Made by a program: the position numbers and the translations under genes. Below the pieces are notes generated by a model. That model had not been told where the DNA came from, did no database searches, and saw only the letters and a list, made by a program, of their open reading frames with translations. Shown here piece after piece: positions 39,101 through 51,100 of a stretch of DNA of 64,000 nucleotides. Location: contig NC_081835.1 in assembly GCF_030867095.1 (NCBI RefSeq), positions 15,012,501-15,076,500 of the forward strand, written 5' to 3'. Source of the stretch: Alligator mississippiensis (Eukaryota; Chordata; Crocodylia; Alligatoridae). How positions within the stretch are numbered: position 1 is the first letter of the stretch; every line of letters starts with the position of its first letter.

Positions 39101-42100
39101 CCATAAGACCCTTTCCTTCAAGGTCAAATCACCTATGGAGAATTTCAGCATGTTAAGAATGGGCTGCCATGTCCCAGTCTTCAGAGTACTGTTTTCTCAC
39201 ATTCATTGCTCCCAGCATCAAAAGTCTGAGCTGGCTTCCTCTTGTTCAGCCCCCACCAAAAACACTGCTTAAGCGAGATCCAGCTGGAACGAGTACTAAA
39301 CTGCCATTTGTAATATGTTTCTTTTGCCCATTTCATCTTAGACTCCTTAGGTCAAGAACATTTTCCTTTTACCTACTGGCTAAAACAAATATTTAAGATT
39401 CTATATAAAAAGCCCAACTGCCTCTTAAGAAAGGATTCTGTTACTGGACCTCAAAAAATGGTCTAGACTGTTTTGGTTTTCCCTTCGACCCCTTTGCACA
39501 GGAATTTCCAGGAGGGAGACAATGGAACGGAAATAAATTAAATATATTATATTCAAGGGCACTCACCTTCTTACAAAAGACTCAAAGGCCTGAAAGCAGT
39601 ACTCTCTCAGTTCATCATCCTCCACATTACAATACTGAACAATCAACGGGATTATCTTCTCCAGATGTTCTCCTGAACAGGGCAGAGTAAAAAGCAACTT
39701 TGAGCTTGAATCACAACTTAATCATTAGCCATTCTGTTCCAGTATCTCTCACAACATTTTTAAGCTGGATGTCACATGTAACGTCTTGCGAGCTGCTGTC
39801 CAAAGAATTAACAGAACTGACTCCTGCTTCCATACAAAGCAGTTACAAAGAGAGAGGGGTCATCCAAGAAGCTGAAAAACTCCCAAAATCTAATCCCAGC
39901 TCTGACAGCACCTCTGACCAGTTACTCAGACGCACATGGGATATGGAGAGAGAAAATAAAATAAGTCTGTTCATGATAACCTACCATCATGGATGCTGTG
40001 AGGATTAATCTTTAAGTGCAGCATTTTCCCATCCAATACCTTGAAATAAAAGGTGCTACAGAAGTACAGCTAGGGGTCCACTTCCCTTGCTAAGCCTGAG
40101 TGGCAATCAGAAACAGTATGCTGCATGGAGTTATGAAGTGCTAGCTACAAAAATACTTGAAATAATGTAAATAACCTTTGCTTCTATGATTTAACAGGAG
40201 CAGATTTAAAATGTGTGTATACATGTCTGGATCTGTCATTCTAAGTGACTGGTCTTACCTATGCGGTGTCCAGCCTGCCTGCTGATTCCAGCAATACACT
40301 GGATGTATGTCCTCGTGGTAGAAGTAGACTCGTTCCTCTTCAGCTCAGCTAACAGGTGCTCCATGAGTTCTGAGAAGATGTTTCCATTGCATGTCAAGAC
40401 CAGGTGGCCCAAAGCAATGATAGCCCTTTTTCGCACAGCCAACCTGGGGCTTGTGAGCTGAGGAAGGAGGCAGTTCAGGATGGAGGAATGAAAAGAGTAA
40501 AGGGTTGCCCCTAACCTGCAATCAGAGGCAAGATACAAATGAGAAATTAAATCCTCAGAACTGAGGCTCTCTTTGCTGGTAAGACTGAAGGACAGAGTAA
40601 AATTAAGTGACAAGTACATCTCTAACAAAAAGATGGTGTTTTAAGTTTAAATCTCAGGTTGCTCCAAGTAGCTCATTTCCCTCTTCTGGGAATCAAAGAG
40701 TTTGATATTGATGATGTCCTTTTGGTACTGAAATCCTGAGGACAGTGGACAGGTTTACACAGAATGCTGACACTGAGGTATGTTAGTTATAGATCAGAGA
40801 AGCAGTCAATCTAGAAAAAAAAAACCCTATGAAAGACCAAGTCAGACATGCTAAAAGTGATTTATTTTTGTCCTTCCATTCTCCACCCCTCCCAAACATT
40901 CCTGGCATTCAGTTCAACTCAAACTTCTTGATGTTCCTACATTGTTCCCAAGCACAGAAGGAACTATTTGTGCGCCTCTTACCTCTACTGGGCCATCTTA
41001 TCCTCCCAGCTTCTTCCCAAATGGCAGCCACCCCAAACCCTTTATATTCTAGTCTTCAAAGCAGTACAAGAAAAACAAAAGCTGTAAGGAAACACCCTCC
41101 GTGCAGCCCCCTGCTGTACACAGCCGCTTGAAGGAAATCCTTTGGTACCTGCTCAACATATCTGACAGGATGTCAAGAGCCTCTAATTGAACAGATACAT
41201 CCTCCTGCTTGCCAATGGCTCCAGTCAGCTGGGCTGTGATCTTTTTGCACACATTTGCCGTCATGGTGGAACCTAAGAACAGAGACAAGTGTTTCTTAGC
41301 TTTAACAACATCTACATCTGCCTTTCTTCCTATGTTCCAATGTCCAACTTAATGGCTGCTTAGAGCCAGCAGCTTAGTCGACAAGGGCCTAAGGAACCCT
41401 CCCATTCAGGAATCACCAGAGAGGAGTGAAGCTGTCACCTGATACTCACTGGGAGGGAAGGAGGGGGAAATATGGGCATGGGACACACCATACAAACCCA
41501 CTGCATTAACCGCTCGGAAGAGCTTCCTCTCCTTGGCGAAGTGTGGACTCCTTGATGTGGAACAGAAACAAATTTAGTAATTCTGAAAATTTTCACATGA
41601 AGTGGAACCTTGTTTTGCATCACTGTAAACACATAGCAGGGCCAGAGCAGCAGAGTGCTAGTAGGAACATCATTAACTCCTGTGTGAAGGGGATGTTTGA
41701 CAGGAGTATACTACAGCTACTGTGCTTACAGAGCTGTTTGTTAGCTCCACTTTTTCAAATGCTAAATCACCCCTCTTCACTCCTGCCATATCCCATACCA
41801 GAGAACCGATGATCAGTTACAGAAATATATTCATGAAAAAATATTTCACAGGGTATCATTGCCAATTAAAAAAAAAAAAATCAAGGCAAGAAACGCTGCC
41901 CTGGCCACCTGCTACAAGGGAATAACAGATGCATGAACAATGGCATAAGGCACAGGAGCTGCTGCAGAGACCGTTCAAATGATGGGACCCTGGGGATATA
42001 TGTGTATATTACTGTATAGAGCTGCTCTTGCATTTTCTCAATACAACTGTTGGGCTGGGTAAAAAAACTGGGCAGGAGGGGCAGCCAGCAGAGGCTGTCA

Positions 42101-45100
42101 ACAGCGAGGTAACACAGGCACTGAAACAGGCTGTATGTGGAGGTGGTAAAAAAACTGACACAGCTGGGATTCCAGCAGAGAGTGAGAGAGAGATACTTCA
42201 TTGGAACCAGACCAGGAGCAGCCCTGCCAGAAGGGCTCTCTTAGTGCATCATCCAAACAAGAGCACTTGGATATGGGGTTTGATGCTGTAGGATCATTCT
42301 ATAGAAAGGGGTTGTTTACAAAATTGAGATGCAAGTTCAAATTTTAAACACACCCCGGGAGATCCAACACCCAGTTTTATTTTGCATCTCATCTCTGAAT
42401 TACTCCTGCATATCCATTTCTATTATCTTAAAATCATTATTCTGATCTATGATCTTTAAATTGTTACATCCCATTACTAACATGGTTGGGCACGGGGCAG
42501 GGGCTCCCACACAAAGGTAGGCTCTGAATTCCAAGCTGTCCTCTGCTTCTTAACAGGCTTTATGGCCTTCTCAGAGGGAAGGATCATAATGATGGACATT
42601 AGAAGGAAATGGGTGGGAAATGTTTTACCTGTAGATGCTGGAGGCAATTCTGAGATGACAGTTTTCAGTCCAATGCTGGAGATATCCCGGAGCTGTTCCT
42701 TATCCGACAGCATGTTTGTGCACAGCGTATCCACAATAGTTTCCACCTGATATTCTTTCACTTTGCTGACCAAAGGACCCAAACTGCAGACGACAGAGAG
42801 AAAAGAGACCAAATGGAAAGAAGGCTGTCCCCCTGGTCACAAAAGGTTCAGCACTCGCTGGTCAGGTTTCTTGGAGCTAAAGGGTATGCCAGACCTAACG
42901 CTGAAGATATTGCCTTCATTACCAAATCATAATTAAATTCACAGCAGGTGCCCTAAGGTCTCCATTACAATTCTAGACTCAATATATTTCATATTCCTGT
43001 CCAGTTAGTACATCACAAGGCCCAAGCAAGGACCAAAGAACTCAGTGGGGAGGCTCATGGATTTCAGATCAGTTCTATCATAGGGTACATCTATTGGAGA
43101 ATGCAGCTGGGCAGGCTGGTGCATTTTAGAGCGAAGAAGATTAATTTAATTGCCCAGGCAGCCTAATAACTAATATGCGGTAGACAATGTTGAGGTCACA
43201 TAGGCATCTACAGTCATGGTTTGAAAAGGTGTCAGAAATGGACCAGCCTAAAAGCAAAAGCCAAAATGAGTAAGTGTTTCCAGATGAAGTTAACCTTCTA
43301 TTGCCCTTTGCTGTATGTACAAAGAACTCAGCCTCTGTGCAGTTACCCTCAGGGCTGAGTGAACACTGGTTTCAATTAACCCCCGTACTTTCCTCTTGGC
43401 TAAGAGCATAATATTTTCTTTAACTCATCTACTATGCAGAATTATATGTGGAATAATTTGCCTCTGGTTGTTTGTGAGCAGTTCACCACAAATGACTGGT
43501 ATTTAGAGTTTGGGTTGTACACATCAATGTTCCTTCATTTTGCCATGAATATTTTACACTGTTTGCTGACAACTGGTGTTTCCATCAGTTCCTTTCCCCA
43601 GCAAATTCAGTGCCTAAAATATTTGTGAAAAGCAAACATGAAGGAGGGCAAATCCAACGCTGCAAAGCAAAGTCATCTTTTATTCATGCAAACATGGTCA
43701 AAAAAATATTCTGACCAATGCTAATCATACAACACAGCGCATTGATAGATGTCATTCCCACTCCTGTGCCTTAACTACCAGACCCTTTCCCCCCCTCCCC
43801 AGGTCTTGCAGGGGAAGTGACTCAGAGAACCAAGCACCTAGTTCATGTGGACCAGATTCTACCTGCCTTACACAGGGAATGGCTGCAGTGGGAATCCTGA
43901 ATGAGGACTTGACTATGGATTCCCAAAGTTTTTTTTCCCTATTATTTCCTATAAGCTGCCATACAGACAAGCAGGGGGACTTGATCCATAATATGTGCCT
44001 TTTGTGTAACCTATGTTTCATCAGTTCATTTTTGGATATGAAAGATTACATCATTCTACATCCTTAGCTGTAAAGGAGTCTCCCTGTCTGATGCAGAAGC
44101 AGCAGTGAGGTATCTGCCAATTTGGATTCCAATTCCACCTCTGAGCAGAGTGTCACTGTGCTTGGTTGATTCCTTGGGGAGACCATATTTGTTCTCTTTC
44201 TTCTAGTCTACAGTGAACTGTTCACACACAGTAACATGCAATTTGCACAGTGTATACAGAAAACAAATCCAAATTTAGCAGCTGCCAGCAGATTGATAAA
44301 CACTGAAGCCAACAGGCTGCCAAAATTAAAGAAACATTGCCAAGTTGATATTACAAGGCAAAAAGTATGAGATGACCCTCCCCAAAGATAGGAGTCAGCA
44401 ATAGCACACACTCATAATGCACACACTTAATTTGGTGCAAATGAAGAAAGGATCCATGTGTGTCACTTGTTTCTAAGACGCTGAAACTGAAGTTGGCATT
44501 AAGTGGGATATCCTACATCAGACTAGGGTAAGACTGTGCGACTAGTGTTGCCATGGGATTATCGAAGCCAGTGCGTGCAGATGAGGAATAAAGCCTGCCC
44601 ACAAGCTCTTGAGAATCCAGAAGTGCAGCAGCACCTTACCAACATACTCCAATGTTACTGAAGCTTACTCAGAGGCACAGCTTGAAAGATTCTGCTCCCA
44701 CCACAGCCTATGGCAAATTGTCCTTTGACATAAATGAGAGCTGAGCAGCTCCCTTCAAAGATATGTTTTCACCTTACATTTTTTGTCAGCTATTAAGGAT
44801 TTTGTTACTAAGAAGGGTCAGCCAGCTTCTCTGCTGTAACACTGACTTCAGTCCAACATTTATACAGTCTCAAGAGAGCCTGAAAACATCTTTTCCAAAT
44901 GCATTTTTTCCTCCTCTGTTTGGAAACACTGAATTTTCCATCTCCTGATGCTAATTCTGCAAAATCTGTATGGACTTGCTAGCACACCAAAAACCCAAGA
45001 CCCAGGTCTTTTTACCACACTCTAAATACAGTGTCTGTCTGGGTTAGTAGTAAAATGTTTCCCTCCCCATATCCCCCTCACCTAGATATTTTATTCCATG

Positions 45101-48100
45101 ATCAAGATAAAAAACAAATAGTCATTCGGACTCTAGACAAGTTTCCTAAAATATAAATTCCTGAAAAAGCAATACTCAATAATAGTTTGGCATAGTGTAA
45201 ATGCTTTTCTTCCATAAATTTCTAAGTGCTGCACAAAAGAGTACCTATCACCACCCCCATTTTGCAGGCAGGGAAACAAACACAGAAGTTATATAACTTT
45301 CCCAGTTCCCGTAACAAATCTAAGAGAGAACAAAAAATAGAACAGATTTCTATATGGGAGTATTTGGGCCCAGGGCTTTAAGCTAAGTCTCCCTCTGTAG
45401 GAATAAAATCATAAGAATGCTAGTTTTAGCTGAAGTAAGATCTATACTATAAGACTTTCAATTTTAAGTAACCTACTGAATCCCAAACCTGTGCCCTATA
45501 TGGACCATGTAGGTCAGACAGTCTAATCAGGCTGTCAGTATCCTAAGGGATGCCCACATCCATTAATTAAAGATACCAGCCTTCTGATCTGAAACAACCG
45601 ATTGGCTGCTAAGTTTTACAAGTTTTTCCAGCCCCGGTAATAAAAAGGAACTGCTTCTCCCTTCAGTTTGAAGATCATTTCCTCGTTGGTTCATCCAGCA
45701 TGTAATAGAAAGTCAGCAAAGACAAGACAGAAATCAAAAAGAGTAAGGACTCATGTTACAGTTGATCCAATTGTGGACAAGCAGGCAAATAAACATCTCT
45801 ATTTGTTCAGTGTCCTTACTTTGAAAACAGGGGAAGAAATGGAACCAAAGAAGCTAAATACAGACAGGAACAAGGCCAAAGACAATTAGGGAAGGATCAG
45901 GAGAGCGGTAGGCAAAAAACATCCAAGGTCACAGGGAAAAATAGAGGAGGAAAGCAGTTAAAGATGAGAAAAGAGGGGAAAGAGAGAAAATCCACAGTGG
46001 GGTTGAATGCAGGAACCCAAAATGGTCTTTAAATGGCCCACCTTTTTGGAACCCTGTGCGTGAACTGACCCATTCAATGTCATGGCTAGAGTGAACATTC
46101 CAATTAAGCTAGGGGAAAGAGACAGGAAGAACAAGTCAGCATCATAATCACTTTTACAGAGGATCCTACAATCCAGGGACCTCTACTACTTAAAGGAAAA
46201 AGATTTTCTGAAATGAACAAAAGTGAATCCACAGCACAAGCTACACTTGGGAGTAGAATCAGGGAAAACCAAATACATTTTAGTGTCACTTGATACAATT
46301 CAGGTCTGGAATTCAAACAGCAATGCTCAAGAAGCATTTATGTCAACACTCTGGTGTGATACACTATAAAGATGGGACCCTTTGGGAAAATTTAGCTTTG
46401 AATTTCTAAGCTCTCCAGAATTTGTGAGCATGTGGGTCCTGAGTTTTGATCCGTCAGAATCAAATCTTAAAGATGCCAGTTTAGATAGGAGACAGGTAGT
46501 CCACAATATCCAACTTTTAACAGTGTTCCAGGTCTCCAAACTTTTCCTACGAAGACTTTTACATGCTTATTTATACATTATACCCCTGTGCACCATAACT
46601 AGAGGCTGCCTCTGCTCTGTCAGACACACGGAATTTGTAAGGGAGAGCTGAAAGAACCAGAGGCACCAAATATATAGGGGTCTCTTTTAGGGCATTTTCT
46701 GGATTCTTTGATGGTTTCGTTCCTGACAATAAGCATGGCAGCTGATATAAAGGCTCTTACCACTTGACAGCCAAGTTCTGCACCTCCCCATTTTTGTCCT
46801 CAAGCAATTTTAAAAGCATTTTCACCACCTTTTTCTCACTATCTTCATCCAGCTTTATGGAGTCCTTCTGAAGTTCCATCATCAGGTCATTGGTGGCCAT
46901 AAATCTGAAACAAGGCAAATCAACAACAGGTTGGACAACATGTAGATCCAGGTGCTTTATACCTAGCAATATGGAGAGTGCTTGACACAGAAATTTATTA
47001 TTTCTCACAACCCAACTGCAAGTGAGATAAGGGAGCAGCGACCCCCACTGTAAACACATGGGAGAATTTAAGCAGAAAGACTTGGTGGGAAAAGATCCAG
47101 AACTAAAGGAAGTCAAAATATAGGAGAAATAAGTGACTCCTCTCCTCACCTCCCCGACTTTTTCTTAACAGTGTAGGTATAGCTCTGTAACATGACTAAA
47201 ACGAGCAGGAAGGAATTCCACCTTTGTATTTTGTCTCAATGAATCCAGGTCAATTTGGCTCCAAGCACTGGAAAAATGTGTGTTTAACAGTCATACCTGC
47301 AAAAATGAGCATAGTGTCTAAAAATGTGCTTCTGCTTTCTGGCTCGTATTACGGATTGTTATCCAAACACTGCCCATTGCTCCAAGTATAAAATTGAAGG
47401 CAGGATTTGGTCCTAGACCTTGGCTAAGAAGTGTGTTGACAATGCCCCCAAGTCAAAACAGCATCTAGTTGACCCTCTTACAGGGCTGAAGTAAGAACTC
47501 TTTAGCCACCAAAATGAGCAACAGTTTCTACCCATCATAAATCACACAAACAAGATCTGTAGAGTAAATAGTGGCACTTTTCTATAATGGCTCCTTAGGC
47601 TTTCAAGTTCTGGTCTATATATAAGCTTCTATTGTTCAGCCCAGACAGTTTGTTTATAGCCTTCTGGAGTGTCTTCACTAGCATGAATAGCTGCCTCCTC
47701 AAAGTTAACATCTCCTTCTGCTAATTTTCCTGTTAGAGCCCTCTTGGGAGCTAGAAAGAAGTATTAGACATTTTGCTGTGCTAATGTCTCTCCACTAATA
47801 ATGGGAACTTTATTGTAGGTGGGGCATCGGCATTTTTACAATGGTACAAATGCAGTGAGCATTTAGATGATACAGGGACAAACAAAAGGACCCTGGTTAT
47901 GTCACAGCTCTCACAGATGGTAACAGTGATGCCAAAATGATGTTCCTCTGACATTCATTCCCCACTAAACCATGACAGTTCCTCAGTTTTCATAAGAATG
48001 AAAGTCAGTTGTTTCTTTATCCACTGTCTGACTATTAGGTCTGCTTTAAAGTTCCACATGGCAAACCAAGTATTTTCAATGGCATTATATTTCAGCAACA

Positions 48101-51100
48101 ATACCAACCTTAGAACAATAGTTTGTAGTGAGCAAGTGCGATTTCATGATACGGGGAAACCATTCTCCTTTCTTTCTCAAGTGACAAACTACATTTTAAA
48201 TCAGGCCTCTGATGTAGCTCATTCAGCATTAAAAAAAAACTACCACAGTAGTCTAATGCTCGTATCTTTACTGCATAAGCCTCTTCTTGAGCAGTAAGTA
48301 ACTACATTTGGACTTAGATAGATGGAAGCTTGTACAACCTGCCAGAAACTGAAGAGGAGAAAAGCAGAATTGTTGACTTACAATGTTAACAATACTTGAC
48401 ATTTTTTGAGTCAGTAAGAGCTATTTAGCTTCCTTTGAAAGCAAAGTCTGCAGAAAACATTGGATCACATAAAGATCCTCAGCCAACCACTAATGAAGCA
48501 GCTCCATCATCAACTTTAGTTGGAAAAGGATCTGTGTTTTGTCTGCAGAAAACACATAGAAGTAACTGCTGTAAACAAATGTTTCCACGTAAAAGTACTT
48601 TGCATGGAAGGTCCAATGTAGTACAAGCCCTTTTGCCCCAGATACAGGGTCAAAAACAGCCAGTTTTAGTTTTTTTAAATTCATTCCACTTTTTTTTTTA
48701 AATAGAGCATCTTCAATGCCAACCACTGACTCTAAAGTGCAAAAAGATTTTAGCTGATTTTCTATAAGCAAACATGCACAAAATAAGCACAGCATGGCAT
48801 GTTAGTCTGTTTACAGAGGAATGCTGGCTGCATCAAAATACTAGCCTACCATGCAAAATAAAGGTTTTGAACATGGTGGGTACTCATAATAGCCACAGCC
48901 TTAGATGCATGTTCCAGATGTCACTGGAAGTGTACAATTCTTTTTAAAATAGGAAGCATTTGACAAAGCACAATCAAAAACATTAACATGCTCCTTGGTA
49001 AATTAAAAGAAGTATTTTAAAACTCAACTGCAGGCCCAGATGGTAAAGTAGTACATCTGCGTAAGAGCTACTGGTTGGTTAAGTGACATCAAGTTAGAGT
49101 CATTTTTAAATATTCTGAACAACGCTACTAATAATATCTTGTGGTCAAATTCTTCTCTCCGATACCCCTGCGCAAGTCCCACTGACATCAGTAGGGGCTG
49201 CTGGAGGGAAAATGTTTGTACTTCAATTATTAAAAGGGAGAAATTATTTTAAGCTCCTTTTCCTGTTGCCAAGTGGTTTGTCAAATAAGAAAGGCTAGTT
49301 GGATTAATGTTTTTTTCCAATCCATTTCACTACAAGCAGTTCCTGAAACAGCCACCTGCTGCAATAAAGTATAAATATAAAACTTATTTTTAAAACTGCA
49401 TTTAAAATGGTTTTCCTCTGAACTTTACGTTCTGTATTTGGGGCCTCTGAACTATCCGACTGTAAGGGCTCTTAGTTCCTCTTTCATGGGGCAGCCAAAT
49501 TACCTCTCGCCCCTTTCACTTCAGGCCCCTCCTGCCCAAGATGTTAACTACCTACCAGTATCCCCCCCCCCTCCCTCCAGTGGTCTGGCTACTCAGGGGT
49601 TTCCCCTACATCACTGGTTCCCAAACCATGAACGCTGTGTGCCCTGGGAGGCTGGGGAGGCACAGTGACAGCAAGCAGGGAGCTCCCGCAGGTGACTGCA
49701 TCAGCCACCCGCAGCATCGGCCAGTGGGAACTGCCAGAGACGCTGCTGGCTGCGGCAGTGGTTGGGGGGTGGCAAGCAGCTGGCAGCATCGGCAGTACTT
49801 TTTGCACGGGGTGCACTGCCAATCTCAGCGTCCAATGTCCCAAACTGTGGTACGGGGACCACCAGTGGTACGTGGACAGCCTGTCAGCAGTACGCGCGAA
49901 CAGATTTGTTATAATTATTGCACATGACAAAAATTTGCTGGTGGTACTTAGACTTTTAAATTGGTGGTGCGCGATCTGTCAGAGTTTGGAAACCGCTGCC
50001 CTACAGAGCTTCTTTAATTGCAATTCAGTGGGCTTCCTTCATTCTCCCCCCAACACCAGTACAAACCAGACACTGGCATCTCCTAACCAAGCCACCAGAG
50101 GCCTTTTCCATTTTACCTGAGCAGCACTGAATACACAGCACAGGATTTCCAGTGATCACTAGCTGCCTACAATGACTTTTTTGTTTTGTTTTTGCTGGCG
50201 GTGACAGTCCAGTGCTCCTCACCCCAACTTCCCCGGGGGTGCACGCGCGCGCACGGGATCTACAACCGGAGAGCAACGACCAAGGGCTCAGTTGTGCAGA
50301 ACAGACGAGATCAACCTGTTCCCCCGCCCTCGGCCGAGAGGCTTCAACCTGCTTCCCCTTCCCTTCTTGGCCTCTTGAAGGCTCAGATCAAGCCTACAGG
50401 CTTCTTAACCAGGCAGGGGAAATACCACGCATCTGCGTTCAAGGCAGTTTTCCTGAACCGCCTCGCAGGAGAACCGCTCTTCCGGCGCGGTTCAGGACCC
50501 GCCGAGGCGCAGCCCGGTTTATGGAAACGGGAGTCTCCTCCCTCGCTTGCTCCAAGGGCCGCGTGGCCGAGGGCAAGCGCAACTCGGGGGCATCCGAACC
50601 CCAAGCCAGGCCTGCAAGTAGGATGCCCGCCAACGGATTTGGAAACAGCGCAATGCCGGGGAAACACCACGTATCCAGGTCCACCAAGGCAGGTTTCCTC
50701 AAGCGTTCCCGGGGATACAACTGCTCTTCTGGCGTGGTTCGGTGTCGGGGCTTAAAGCACTTTATGGAAACGGGAGGCTCCTGTGGCCGCTGGGGTGAGG
50801 GCAGATGAACCCCGCGCCTCCGCGCTCGGGCCTGCACACAGCACAGCACAGCACAGCACGCCGCCCGCCCGCCCGCGGTTTGGAGATATCCGAAGCCCCA
50901 CACACGGGTGGAGGATGATGCCGGCTGCGGGTCGGCACCGACTCCTGGATTTGGCCGCAACACCAAACATTTCTTTACAAAAAAAAAGTTTGGGAGACAC
51001 CGAGGCGGGGGGCGGGCGGGGACAGTGGCGAACTCTCCGATTCGGCGCTCGTTTGGGCCGATTCGGCCACAGCCAGAGCCGCAAACGAGATGTAAATCGT

